A DNA stretch of 64,000 bases from contig OX419341.1 of NCBI GenBank assembly GCA_948470475.1, positions 4,482,853 through 4,546,852 of the forward strand. The letters are read 5' to 3'. Numbering within the stretch: the stretch's first letter is position 1; every line of letters begins with the position of its first letter. Positions 20,418-33,100 of the stretch are shown piece after piece. The notes under the pieces were generated by a model, which was not told the origin of the DNA, did not search any database, and saw nothing but the letters and a program-made list of their open reading frames with translations. The translations under genes were made by a program, and so were the position numbers. This DNA is from Galaxea fascicularis (Eukaryota; Cnidaria; Anthozoa; Scleractinia; Euphylliidae).

Positions 20418-22533
20418 CGTGCCGCTGTTTGCTGGCTTTACTATCCAAACTACCCCGAGCGAATTAAACAAACATGATCTGTTCAGACTTCCGGTGTCCA
20501 GCTTATTCGACGCCGACAGACATTAATGATGTGGAATCGTATCAATTAGATCATCAAATTGAGGAATGAAGAAACATCCGCAATATGGTGTTAATTTTAT
20601 GACGGAAATGTCGTTTTTTAATAGCTACATCACATACGACACTAGTAAAGTGCACCAATACGAGGGAGGCTACGCGATCATTGTATCCCGACGTTTTACA
20701 GCTCGTAGACATTAATGAAGTGCGGGGTTTTAATTGTTAATTTTGCAGTATGAAACTAAAATTTGTCGAACACAGTATTTTCAAGAATAGCGCTCACGGT
20801 CCAATAGGACTCGGGGGGGGGGGGGGGGGGGCAACCCTAACAAGGCCTGTTTCGGGAGAAAAACGAAATTCTTCCGGAATCTGGAGATTTTGTCGGAAAT
20901 AGGAAGACTCGATAATTTTTCTGGGAAATGTGACAGTTTAGGGACATTGCAGAAAGTTACACATAGCGTTATTCACCCCCCCCCCCCCCCCTAATAGGCG
21001 GCTTCCCACGATTAGGTACCCACAAGCCTCCCTTTCTTAAATAGCATTATAAGGAAACGTGTTCAGGAAATATCAGATTAAAAAAAGGTTTGGACTCAAA
21101 TTTGCTTCAACATTCAGTTTGCTATAAAAAATGCGGGATCTTGTTGAAGCCGTTAAAAAAACATTGACAGCTATGAGTTTAACACCTGCAGTATGGTAGG
21201 CAAATTTCGCAGTATGGGTTAAAAGAGACATTGAGCTGAAAGCTAAGAAAGTCTTATCTATATATCCATTCAAGGATTGATATTATAAGCTGCTGCCTAA
21301 TTTTGGAAAATCCAGAGCGATGTTATTTCACTATCTTACACATTTCGTTTTCCTTCGAAAGCAACAGTTACGTGATGATTAATATTTTCATGCCTCACGA
21401 GAGCAAACAAAAACCTACAACTTCCAAATTAAATGCAAATGTCTTGGTCACTTAAGGCTTCTAAACCCTGCAAACTGTCATTTGAACCAAGCATTATCAA
21501 AAAGCACTTCTTCTGTCCTGTCAAATTGGTCACTTTGTTCACTACAAATAAAACTTTACAGAAGTTGTCATATTGTTCAGTTTATATTTGAGATCAGTCG
21601 CCTGTCAAAGAAGATTACATCGGAAATTCTTTTGAAATTTTCTTGCGGTGATAGCCGATCTATTGTAATACTGACTGTTGAAAGATTTCACCACTCAGGC
21701 ACCGAATTCTCTTTTTTTCTGAGATTTTGGTGAGTCCTGTATATGTTTTGTTCTAAAATGTGTCATTCAACCAAATTGTTTTGTGGATTTTTAAAAATGT
21801 TGCCTAGTTACTGATACTGTGTCAGTAACACGGCGTTTCGCTTCCATTGTTTCACCGCGATTCATTTAAGGTTTTTAGACATGCTCAGAAAGAACGGTGG
21901 CCATAAGATCCCACGTTTACAATTTCTAGTTTATGGTTTACGTAATGAACCTTAGCTGGATTCTGAATATGAGACGAATTCTTAAGGCCGGTTTTCATAT
22001 TTCGGGAAAATCATAGACGATCGGGGATTTTACTGTTTCCCGACCGTCCCAGATTTTGTCGAGATATCAGAAAATCGCCAGACGTTGATTACAGACGCCA
22101 TTTTTATTTGTGACGAAGGGAATAGATCCAAGCAATTTAGAGGATTTGTAACGGCCCAAAACTATCGCCGACGGCCCGGACAGAACAAATTTGAGTTTCA
22201 TATGTCGGGAGTGATCGCCGACCATCTCGGAAATCTGGAAGGAGTCGGGAAAATGGAAACACACCCAGTTTTCCCGATTTCTCTCTGACCATCCCAGACG
22301 ATCGAGGATGTCTACGATTCTCAAAAGTTTATTTTTAACTAAGTATCCTATCTACACGAGGAATATGTTTACTCTCCGTACTATCTTCTATAATTTACGC
22401 GGTAACTACATACTGACATTTCCTGTACCTAAAACTACTACTTATGGCCTTCGTTATTTGTCTTATCATGCCGCTAAGTGGACTCACTGCCGGACTTAAA
22501 TGACTTTAAAAAAGCATTAGCTAGCCTTAACTT
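20418..22533. repeat. segmental duplication block Y' (copy of 3768-7021)
   Basis: Collinear with block Y. It has poly-G (20811-20831) and poly-C (20976-20992) tracts where block Y has shorter or no runs. Here the block continues without a break into block Z (22534-23021) and block X', so this is the complete arrangement. Confidence 0.88.
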
Positions 22534-22838
22534 AATGTAAATTTGGTACCTTTTGTAAATTTCTGCATGATATAGTATTTTTAAAATATTCCGTACATAG
22601 ATTTCTTTTATTTTAGTCATTAATTGTAAATATTGTACAGAATCGAAGTTTGTAAGTTATTGTATATTTTGTTAATTTCTTTTGTTATTGTTCTCTCGGA
22701 AAAATTCGCTTTTATTATAACTACTCTTAAATTCGAGAAAAATAAAGTTTATGTATGTTTATTAGTTCGCAAAGTCTGGAACAGTCGGGAAGCAGTGAAA
22801 TCCCCGATCGTCTGGGATTTTCTCGAAATATGACGGTG
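22001..22838. mobile_element. TIR element with GATCGGGGATTT ends, 838 bp
   Basis: The left end (ATATTTCGGGAAAATC, then CGATCGGGGATTTTACTG) pairs with the right end CAGTGAAATCCCCGATCG, then GATTTTCTCGAAATAT, over about 60 bp. No transposase is seen. Copy Y of the segmental duplication keeps only its left part (from about 6530), cut at 7021. Confidence 0.75.
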
Positions 22839-22895
22839 ACAAGTCAAATTTCAAAATGTCTCCCTTGTTTTTTTTCTAACTTGCTCGACTCCCGG

Positions 22896-23125
22896 GGCCC
22901 GTTTCCCGAAAGTCCCGCAACCTTTTCGGGTCCGAAAAGCCATTTCTAAAAGTGCGACCAGCTTATTCTAAAATGCTGCTCTTTTACTACGATTCTAAGA
23001 CACGAAAGGGAAAATTTGTTACAAAATTCCATGCCTGGAATCGTCTTCGTTTTTAAGATACGTGGGAAATTATGGCATCCGAAATAGTCCCGAAAAGTTT
23101 CGGGGGTTTCGAGAAACGGACCCCA
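22896..23125. mobile_element. short palindromic element, about 230 bp
   Basis: GGGGCCCGTTTCCCGAAAGT followed by a CTTTTCGGG segment at the left pairs with CCCGAAAAGTTTCGGGGG and GAGAAACGGACCCC at the right. In block X only the right half survives (about 1320-1428), because the Penelope-like fragment abuts it. Confidence 0.7.
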
Positions 23126-25464
23126 GAATCAAAAACACCAACGACATTGTTATTCGCTTGTTCCAGATTTCTCATTTAATATGCACATTTATGTTCTGTT
23201 AAATTAGTTCATGACTGTTTTGTCTCACCTTATTTGTGGCTGCCTGTCTAATAAAATGTTATTTGCGTGGCGACGGCATTGCTGTTAGGATACGAGAAAA
23301 ATTCACCGTACTATATTTCAGTTTCTCAGTGAATAAACATTCTTTTTTGTTTCATCAGTATAGCGAATCATGAATTGGGTTCATCACGATCATGATCATC
23401 ATCGTTATCAGATCTTCATCATTATCATCATCATCATCATCATTGTCGCTATCGTCATCGTCATCATTACTTGTTTCTGTATCATCTCTCTTTATTTATT
23501 TATTTATGAAAGTGGATGGTCTATCGCACACTCACGTTCTCGATGGGTCGTAAACTTTATGAAGGCGTACGCCTAACCGCTGCCGGTCATTTCGACAGCG
23601 CTGCTCATCAGATTTGGTTACAACAACTTGTAGCCGAGTCGTTACGACGTCACCCAATCATCCAACCTTGAAACTGTACAACCATATGGTCATGAAGATG
23701 ATGAAATGAAAAAACATTTAATCCAAACACTACAAATAACTAACGAAAGATATGCGATATACTGAAAAGAAACAACTTACTTTTGCGACCTGTGCTCGTT
23801 TTTTCAATTTTCTGCTTTGTGATCTTTATAGTCTCCTCATGCAACGCTCAAGAGCCAATATTTATTATTCGCATGTCCATTATTTGCTTCTTATTCAACG
23901 GTTACGCTTGTGTAGATGCTCTATCGTGCATGATTATTTATTTTTAAGTTGACGGTAATTTATGTATGACAGTAATGGCTGATTTCAAAATGTGAAAACT
24001 TTTGACTTAATTTGCGTGATCTGAGAAACTAAACTTTTGTCTTGTAAAACGCTACATAAAACTTCTACAACTCTGAACATCCTCGTGCAAACCATGGTTC
24101 GCAATAGTTTTCACCTTCAACCTGATCAAGATTTAGCTGGGCCAACATCTTGGGTGTATTTGAACTCTTACGGAACCCAGCACAGTGTTTAACTGGAACG
24201 CATCTTCTCAGTCCAAATTTCATGGCAATGCATGGTACTTTCAATACCCTTTTCTGGGTATGACTCGGAAGAAAGTAAAAATACTGCGGCATAGCTTTAC
24301 ACTGAAGAAACAATAGTGGCCTCTTGGAGTTTGACACTGTTACTAGGTAACTCATGATTGACCAGAGACAGAGCTTTTGGGTTAGAGGACTGTGTCCTCA
24401 CTCCTTTCAATCGAACTACACCTTTCCGCCATGATATATTAATTTGCGAAATCGAGGAATGTCTGCACGCAATTTTGTTCCACAGCACCTCTTTAAAAGC
24501 TCGACGAAAATCAGGCTTGAAAAATGTGTACAGCAATGGGTTGACGATGCAGGTCACGTAACGCAAGGTTGCAAACCACTGCAGGTAGCTATCAAAATTT
24601 TTGATGTCAACTTTCATATTCACCAGCAACACCATCATGTACCATGGCAACCAACAGACGGCGAACACAGTGGCCATCGCTGCAAATATGGTGCAAACTC
24701 GACGCCTTTGTTTGTTTGTCTCAAAGCTGCGGCTGTTGCGTCTCAGAAGCACGGGTTGTTTCTGTCCACTTTTGCCGGATATAACCCTAAACATGACGAC
24801 TAAAGCGTAAATGATGAAGAGATACGACAAGACGAACACAGCAAAGAGGCAGACAATGCTGTAACCCAGCAGGAGATGGGCCTTAACTTTCACGTCACTG
24901 ACCTTGATCCAAGAGAATGGCGTGAAAGCAATGATAAGAGAAACGAACCAAACGGTGGTAATCACTCTGAACACAACTTTCCTGGTTAGCAAGCGATGCT
25001 TCCACGGCCACACAATGGAAAAGTACTTCTCGCCTACAACGACAAGGATGTGATATACCGTGGCCGTTGCCGTTAAGGTGTGTAACACAAACACCAGATA
25101 CCTCAGGTAAAAAGTTACTTCTTGAGAACGGATCGCTGATGTGAGAAAGGTGATGATAAACAAAGGAATGTTAACAGATCCGGTTATAAAGTCGCAAACT
25201 GCCAAACTAACGAGCGGAAAGTTCGATAACGTTCGTAAATACTTGCGTCTTAGGAAAAGAACAATAACCAGGGCATTTGTTGCCACGATGGCGAGTGAAA
25301 GAGGGACAAGCCTGGCGATTTCGTTGTAAATTGGCTGTGTCTGGGAAGAGGTCTCGTTGCCCGCCATAGTTTAACGTCTTTACTGACTTTACCCAACAAT
25401 CCAGTATCTGAATCGACCTTCAGGTGTGCTTTGATGAAGAAACTCAGGAAACTTCTCAGGCCAT
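23022..25464. repeat. segmental duplication block X' (copy of 1311-3766)
   Basis: Collinear with block X, including the microsatellite, the GPCR and its flanks. It ends at CAGGCCAT, after which unrelated sequence follows. Confidence 0.9.
24297..25367 (-). CDS. class A (rhodopsin-like) GPCR, intronless, copy 2
   Basis: A 356-residue receptor with the same length, start and landmarks as the copy at 2580-3650: EKY at 113-115, CWLP at 238-241, NPLLY at 276-280. I count 15 substitutions between the two proteins: residues 3, 15, 32, 86, 88, 106, 117, 138, 158, 199, 206, 236, 253, 309 and 318. Several fall in or next to helices and the first extracellular region (86, 88, 106, 236), where they could alter ligand recognition. 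Both frames are fully open, so both copies may be functional. The conserved 3' flank includes the same AATAAA. The same unusual features apply: Lys in place of the TM3 Arg and no obvious ECL2 cysteine. Ligand and G-protein coupling are unknown. Confidence 0.88.
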   Translation of the reverse strand: MAGNETSSQTQPIYNEIARLVPLSLAIVATNALVIVLFLRRKYLRTLSNFPLVSLAVCDFITGSVNIPLFIITFLTSAIRSQEVTFYLRYLVFVLHTLTATATVYHILVVVGEKYFSIVWPWKHRLLTRKVVFRVITTVWFVSLIIAFTPFSWIKVSDVKVKAHLLLGYSIVCLFAVFVLSYLFIIYALVVMFRVISGKSGQKQPVLLRRNSRSFETNKQRRRVCTIFAAMATVFAVCWLPWYMMVLLVNMKVDIKNFDSYLQWFATLRYVTCIVNPLLYTFFKPDFRRAFKEVLWNKIACRHSSISQINISWRKGVVRLKGVRTQSSNPKALSLVNHELPSNSVKLQEATIVSSV

Positions 25465-26049
25465 GAATCAGAGAAAACTGTGGATGATTTCCATCAAAAT
25501 ATCTACTTACGTGTCTAAACTGATCCCAGGATATGAACGCAACATATGCCTAGCATAAGTGGGTTACGCACATTGCATTCAATTGTTCACTCGGCGCGCC
25601 CCAATTGACAACAGCGGGTCAGACATAACTCTTGTATTGTTTTACGAAGTGTTCAGTGGATGCAAACACGCGATGTAGATACGCTATATTGACGCGCATT
25701 TAAGTGCATCGCTGGGTATAGTTTTTTGTGGCGTAATTTGATTGTAGCTGTCGATCGCGAGTTGAATCTTTGTATAGGCAACCACATAACATTAAGATGT
25801 TGGCGTCACAGTGTAACCATATCCTGTTTAATATTGTGACTACGGAATATTATTTCTATGTTTTGCATAATAATCACATGGTTTTGAAACATTTTGAGAC
25901 TAAACGTTTTGAAGAATAGAGAATCCCGTTGAGAAAAGGATAAACTGACATTAGTGGAATCTTTGACATCAGGGTAACATTTTACACAAGTTACGAAAAT
26001 GTTGCAAATTTCCAGTTTGACGCCAAAGTAGCCATGGCTGAAATGTCAT

Positions 26050-26052
<3 letters not shown>
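25465..26052. other. intergenic upstream of GPCR-2, no gene seen
   Basis: Sequence unique relative to copy 1. It may hold the GPCR-2 promoter; if so, the two receptors have different upstream control regions beyond about 100 bp. Confidence 0.45.

Positions 26053-26089
<37 letters not shown>
26053..26089. repeat. (TA)n microsatellite
   Basis: About 18 TA dinucleotides in a row followed by a T run. Confidence 0.95.
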
Positions 26090-26092
<3 letters not shown>

Positions 26093-26257
26093 TTATCGCT
26101 GTTGTGATCAGCCGAAATCCTAGACTGCGTACAGACGTGTCCTATTTCCTTTATGTATAGTAGGAGACTTCTGCATGTAGGCTACTGAAATCCAAGGTCC
26201 GTACTGTGGTCTGTTAGCTCCGCATTTAAAATGACAAACCAAATCTAAAACCATTAA

Positions 26258-27040
26258 AAGGGGAAGTCTCACGGAGGTTTTCGTCATTTTGCTCAAAATT
26301 CACTTTATCTAGCTTCAAACTGACTTTGTTAATATTCGACTCCTTTCTACATCGCTAATTCCAAGAAATAAAAGAATTTAGAGTGAAACGGACGAACCGA
26401 AATATGTTAAATTCCATTTTTAGAGAGGAAAATTCAATTCATACTTGAAAACTGAGCCGACGTTTTCAAGTTTGAACTGATCCCTGTCTCGGTTGTCTGC
26501 CTCCGAAATCGTATGAGTATAATTTCTTTGCATTGTATAACAGGGGCATTTTTTGTAGGGGGGAATTAACTCCGTGGCTGAGCGAGAGGTGCCCTGTTAC
26601 AAGTGGTGGATCCGAACTTCACTCAGGAACATGTTGGAGATCTTCACTCATTTCGTTACAGTCAGAGCTCAAAGCTCTGCTGTCAGGCTTATTGTCATAT
26701 ACGATTTCCAACCAATAATACTTGGACAACTTATGCACTTACGTAAGCTTAGCAAATGGAAGGAATTCGCACTTTTCACCCCTTTACAATTCAACGCTCA
26801 TTTTACATTCTAAGGCGTTATTCTAAGGACAGGTGGAAAACACCTAAATTACTCGCTTTATGATCAGAAACATTGCGACATTGCCTAACTTTTCTTAAAT
26901 CTCATTTTACTGGAATACGTCCCGTAACAATTATAGTCAACCTTTAAAGGAATTTTAACCATTATTTTACCTTTGGCATCAACCGAAAAGTGAATTTTTG
27001 ATCTTCAATGTGTTACTGAAACTAGCATGAGACTGCCCCT
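26258..27040. mobile_element. piggyBac-type MITE candidate, 783 bp
   Basis: TTAA flanks (26254-26257, 27041-27044) with inverted ends AAGGGGAAGTCTCACG and AGGGGCAGTCTCATG, similar but off by one base. The reading frames inside show no domain. Less certain than the 15624-16138 element because the TIR match is imperfect. Confidence 0.55.
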
Positions 27041-27045
27041 TTAAT

Positions 27046-29160
27046 GAGCACAGTCTGAACTGTAAAGTAAGATGGAGTGTTTACATGTGCACTCTAACTT
27101 GAATAGCCCTATATTGAAGCCTGTGTCTAACAATTACCACCAACTGGCCAATATGCCGACGAGTGCACTTTAAGGAGAGGACAGGACTGAACATGCCAAG
27201 GCCGCCGATTTGGCGTCGAAAATGAAAAGAAAAAAAAAATACACTCGTTTTTTATAAGAACGTCGAAATTTGAACCTGAAAACGTTCTTAACACGTTCTT
27301 ACGTTACATGGTGTAGTTATTTCAATAAATCATTGCGGGCCTGGCCAGAAAACCGATCAAAGTTCATTGTTTTGCGGCGATGTGTTATCAAGTTGCTTGT
27401 CATACGCTTGTGCGGCTTACTCTGATGCTGCGCCAAACAACTCTGGGTAAATATGGCTTGACTACTCATTAAAAAAACAAAAATGAGCACATTAAAATAC
27501 GATCATAATTGACTCTCAAGCTGGGTATGTTCTCAGCATGTTCTTAAAATTTGGCTTAATCTCAGCCTCAACGTTCTTTAAAAAAGATGTAGTGTTTTCA
27601 AAGTCATTGGAAACTGGTGCCAAAACAAAAAAACAGTTGACAGTTTCATTTTCTATGATGGCGTAAGATTGCCAGACTGTCAGGCCGAAGAAATTGAGTG
27701 CATTAATTTGACAAGAACTAAACGTTTTCAAAGAGCCGGGGGGAGGGGGAGGGAATTGCAGGTGGGGCACCTGCCCATTTGGACCAGTTGAACCAGACAA
27801 ATAAATGCTGTGGATTAAGAATTTTCATAATTCAATGGATTTGTTTTCTTTAGCCTCAGTGGATTTGATTGTGTTGTCTTGCGATTCAGGTTGTCACCCC
27901 CCCCCCCCAAAAAAAAAATGTTGTGAGCACTGAAACAGAGAACACTTTTACACTTGTCTGAGGTTGATTTTTTAGTCGAAGACATGTCATATTTAGTACT
28001 GAAAATGGCGTTTCAGCATCCAGATTTCAAATTGTTCTGGAGGAGGATACCCCCAGACCTTCCCACAAGTTTCCAACCTTCTGCACTCGCGAGAGTGCTC
28101 GCTCCCGCACCCCCTTTACAAAAAACCTTGCTACGACGCTAAAGAGGAATGTGTTGCGGCCCCTCTATCGTTTATCCGATACAAGACGTCCAGGAACCCT
28201 TGACAAGACTGATTCAATAATCCGTTGGAGATTTGAATGTGAAGACCATTTGCATTCAAGGTAACGTGGAAGAACTGAAATACATATATAAACTGACTTT
28301 AATTTTAAGTTCACGCCTATTGTTACAAGCATTTTGATACTTGTTAACTTGCTATTTTAATTTTGGTAATAAATATATAAACATCTCGTTTACTCTTTAA
28401 CATTCCTGACTATGCAACTTATCTAAATTAAAACACGGAAATTAGAGAACGTCATTTAGCAACTGGGGCCCTCAGGCTCTTAACGTATCCGGATGTTTCA
28501 ACTAGCTTCACAAAAAATAGGCCTCGTAGTTTAGGTCTGATCTTGAATCCTCGACCTTAAATTACATTAAATTAACATTACAACTGCATATAAAATTCGG
28601 CTCTAGCAGTGCAAGTGTTAGTAAGAGAGATAGATTGATTGATGCATGTACGCAATAAGGGAGAACGATCTTTGCGACGATGTATTTTTCTTTTTGATGC
28701 ATTTTTTATTCAATAGTGAAAATATGAGCTTGCTGATATAATGGAGAATTGTGTATGTAAAAATCGAATTTTCTTGAGCAACCTCAGTGACTCAATTAGC
28801 TAAAAAAAACCTATGAAAGGTACTCCCTATCTGAGCTAAATCAGTATTCTGTGTGGTTCAAAAAGCCACAAAGTGTGTTTCAGTTTAATTTTGTCTTCAT
28901 AGCACGCTTTTCAGCTAACGCGTACACCCAGCGTGACACACAGTGGATTTGACTCAAAATTGGAATGTGTGAGGGACAAAGAAGCAGCTATTCTCTTAAA
29001 AGTAATAACTGAAGAAGAGGTAAATACTAGGATTTATTATATCTCAGTTAGTAAGCACGCTGGGATAGTCCGGCTAAATTTGAAAGTTTCCTTTCCCGCG
29101 CGCCAGATTAACCTCAGAAATATAATAAATATCTTACTAACCTTGTTTTCTCGGTCCTTA
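27046..29160. other. intergenic, degenerate repeats only
   Basis: No supported gene. It has a poly-C/poly-A pair at 27896-27919 and two open frames (minus 27800-27516; plus 27954-28142) that look like fragments of dispersed repeats. The second contains FQHPDFKLFWRR, a string I associate with repeat-derived ORFs. Confidence 0.45.
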
Positions 29161-29165
29161 CTGTA

Positions 29166-29258
29166 AGTTACGGATCCTGTTTTTTTCCCGTTCTTTTATC
29201 GCCCGCGCGCTTCGCGCTTGGGTCATAAATGAACGGGAAAAAACGCCGTCCGTAACAG
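29166..29258. repeat. inverted repeat with conserved GTTACGG ends
   Basis: GTTACGGATCCTGTTTTTTT..CCCGTTC (29167-29192) pairs with GAACGGGAAAAAACGCCGTC and CGTAAC (29231-29257). The loop contains CGCGCGCTTCGCGCT, itself a small hairpin. Confidence 0.7.
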
Positions 29259-29509
29259 TACAGACCTCGGTTAGTAAGAGGTGTATAGAAAATAGAAAAA
29301 AAAAAAAAGGAAAAGCCGAAGAAGAGGGCCAAACCTGCATGTTCGAAGTTTAGGTTAGAACGACATACATCTCGTCACATTTCAGTGCGTATATACAATA
29401 ATTGGTTGTTTTTACTTGATCCCCCTCCCCCCTCTCCCCGTCTTCGATTTCATATAAAGAACTTCACATAGATCTCGCTTGTCCCGGGCTTGTCAGTAAT
29501 GCGTTTTCC

Positions 29510-30114
29510 TTACTGCCATGCTTGAGATGTCAACTTGTAACTGACCACATCGACAAGGTCCCTGTCTACTGGATCAACATCTACACTTGGAGCTGTTTTT
29601 GGACGCTCGATCTCTTCGTCTGCTTCAAAGGAAATGTGTTCCACACCATTACCGTTGCTATGGGTTTGGCCGTAGACCTTGTCCCGGATGTAAGGCGTAA
29701 CTGGGACACCGTATTCAATTCCATGCTCAACTTTGTCAGCACCCAGCAATTCGTCCTCTAAGCTCATGCGCATTCCAACCAGCTTATCGATCAATAATAA
29801 TTCGAGGAAAGTAGTAATTGCGGCCCAGGCGGTAACTGCCACGGTCAGTAACAACTGCACACCCAAGAAGCGCCAAGGACCACCCTTGAAGATTCCATAA
29901 TCGTCGGCAGAAGGTTCATCTTTTAGGATGTCTTTCTCGGCAAAGAAAGCTACGGCCAGTAAGCCCCATACTCCTGCAACAGCATGCGTTGGGACGCAGC
30001 CGACCGGGTCATCGATTCGAAGCCGCTCCAGAAGAGCACATCCGGGGCATGCCAACAGAGCGCCGATGGCACCAATAAGGAGTGCTTCCCAGGGACGTGC
30101 AAGAGTGCAGATCG
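29510..30114 (-). CDS. Amt-B exon 4 (last coding exon)
   Basis: The acceptor TTTTATAG precedes 30114. It starts with the last two bases of an Ala codon, then ICTLARPWEALLIGAIGALL, the second pore histidine and the C-terminal tail ending in TSQAWQ. Confidence 0.92.
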
Positions 30115-33100
30115 CTATAAAACAGGGGTAGAAGTGTTGATGTTTAAATGTATAATTACTTTATCAAGCTGCCTTTCCTCTTTAAAAGTGTAAGACGTTT
30201 CCTACATTCTGGAGATAAACCCTTCTTCTCCCCTCCCCTCCCCTGCCGGCCAAAGAAACCTTGACCAAAATACAGTCCATGAACTTCTTCTAAAGGAGGA
30301 GAGTGTGAACTTTCCAGTACGAGCCCAGAGCTCTTAACAACATATGCCTTTACTGAAATGTTTTATGCGGCCTAGCCATATGCATTCTTATGCAATGCTT
30401 CGCTTAAAATTGTATGACTGACTGTGGCCCTGAGAAATGCTTCGCAAATATTGGCCTAGTAAAGAAGAATATTTTAACGTTTACACCCATACATCTGACC
30501 GCTTTTCGATGGGCATCGTCTTCTTCTCAGAGTATATTGTTTTAGCTTGAAAAATTACAAGAGGTGTTTTGGAGTAATTATGTTGAATGAGGCCCCATTA
30601 CGGGGGGTCTGAGTATCCCATAATATTTTTGGCCCAAATATCTCGTATCCCGTTAATTCCTGTGGTTTGTATCCCTATGATACAAAAACACGACTGATGA
30701 CGTCATTGTGGGTAATATACTTGGGTACTAGATAGTGTAATGTTGACAACCGTCAACGAAGTCATTATCGAAACGATAAAAGGTGATTAAAGGTCATGAA
30801 AAACACTCGTCAGCCTGGTATGAGGTCGTCACCCGCGAAAGTGGCGGCAAATAGAAAGAACCCTGAAGGGGTGGGGGAGAGGTTTTCTCAGACAAACTAT
30901 CTGGAAGAGCCGATACTGGAAGGTATTGTCAATGTTTGATACAAAATACGCATAAATCGCATTGGCAAGTATATGTTTCCCTTTTTGCGCCTTCAAAATT
31001 CATCAATGACCCTATTTTAGATTTAGATAGCTTTGATGTTCGATATCCCAGAATTTCTTTTAAAATATCCGGTATCCCGTTAATGTTTCTAACCAACATC
31101 CCTATCCCATAATTACCTAAATTACCTAATTTACCTAAATATTCCGTATCCCGAGAACCCCTAATAGGGTCTCTTGAGTGGCAGTATGTCACATACCTGT
31201 GATACCAACAAGGCCTGAAAGAATACCCGTGACGAAGATTGGAATATTTATCTGCTTTTTGTAAACGAAATAACTGAGGAAGAAAAGCGAAGCCTTAGTT
31301 TAGTAAACGGAAAGGGAAAGGTCGCATCTTGTCGAACAAAAGAAAATAGAAAACACTTCAAATATAAGAAAACGTTAAAAATATTAACTTATCAAAGAGA
31401 TTGACTACGAAACTATGGAAGTGAAATAGGCTCCATCAAGAAAACCTTTCAAGTAGTGGGATAGGGGGAGGGGGGCTTGACTACCAAAAGCCGGTAGCCT
31501 CAAGCTTTAAAATATTGTAAACGTTTTGAGTTTTCTTGATTTTTTTCAACTTAAATGTCTTTTATTTTATCCTTCGTAGATTTTTCAGGTGCCCCAATGC
31601 ACGGCAGGTCTCAGGGTTCAACGGTTGGACAAGTGAGTGTTTTTCTCGCCCCCATCCCACTTATAAGTTCTTTCTCCAGTGTGTTTGATCTCAGACATTC
31701 CAGTGTGCGTAGATCTCTGGGAAAAACTTTGGGGAGAGAGTTTGTACTAGTTTCATAGATCGCTCAAGACCAACGCCTCCATAATTAGTAACGCACCTGT
31801 AAGCTGTCCCCACAATTCCGCCTCCAACGGCACCGTTTATGGTGACGACTGCTGACCTAGAACAAACAAACCGTAATTTTCGTTGTCATCCAGCTTGGTT
31901 TTTCCTAATAATTCGCTTAGTCACTGATGGACAAAAGAAAAATTAACTTATTTACAGCCATGAAAGCTATTGAGAGGTACCAGGAGCAGCTAGCACCAAA
32001 GAAGGCCAAGTTTAACGCTTCATTTTAGCCTGCGAGCAAACTGTCTATTGGGGGTCTGGCGCGAGCATTTAAATTCTAATATACTTAGGGTTACCATTAC
32101 TACACATGGCCTTCACTCGCTTAGTGTCTTTGCCGCCAAATTATGAAATTCCCTCCCTGATCACTTTAGCAGCCTCCTCCTCGTTTTTTCAAACGATGAT
32201 GTATGTTTTTTATCCGTATCCTGATAGTTTCTATGTATGTACTCCATATCTTATTTCGTTCGTTTCTGTTATTTCTTATTCCTATGCTTATACTTTTCTT
32301 TTGTCTTACGGAGATGTTAGCAACAAAATAAACTTGATTGATTGATTGACGAGCCACGAGTGAAGCCAGTCGCGAGAGGATTGAGGAGCAGAGGCGACCC
32401 TTCTCCCAAGTCGCTCGACGCTCGCGCCTCAAATAAATCTTGCGCGAGACAGAACCCATGAGAGAGCTTGCTCACAGGCTTATTTCATTGGGCCAATTAT
32501 TTCATAAAATTACTGTAACAGGTTGTTAATTATTCCGCCAGCGCACATCTCTTACTGATTTTATTTACCTGAAGACTAGTTTCCTAATATCCGAGCGTCA
32601 AGGCAATCAACACACTGTCTCGCACTTAATACTTTAAGCAAACTGAACTCGTAGGCAATGGAAACAACGGTCGGTTTATGGTACAGATGTGTAATGCGTC
32701 TGGACAGCTTTGTTCAAATATATTTTAATTCGTCTTTTGGTTTGTCATTTAATTCGTCCTGTATAAAGGCGGGCGAGTGACGGATTATGCGGCTGTACGA
32801 AGTAAAGCGTTAAGTGTGTCTTCATAATGCGTCTCTCGCCCGTCTTTATCAGGACGAATTAAATGACGAACCAAAAGACGCATTAAAACATATTTGCCCA
32901 ATGTCGTCCAGATGCATTATACGTCTGTAGTATAATAACGGACAACCATACAAAGAAAGACTTAATGTAAGGTGAGTAAAAATTGCATGCGTACCTTGAA
33001 GCTAGTTTCCATTTCATGCCTGTTACACCGAATGTACTTCCGCAGTTAAAGCCCAGCCAACCCCACCATAACATAAAGGTTCCTAGAACAACATTTGTTG

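Noticed and set aside
27516..28142. Two ORFs near poly-C/poly-A tracts
   Set aside because: Low-complexity and repeat-like, with no start context or domain.
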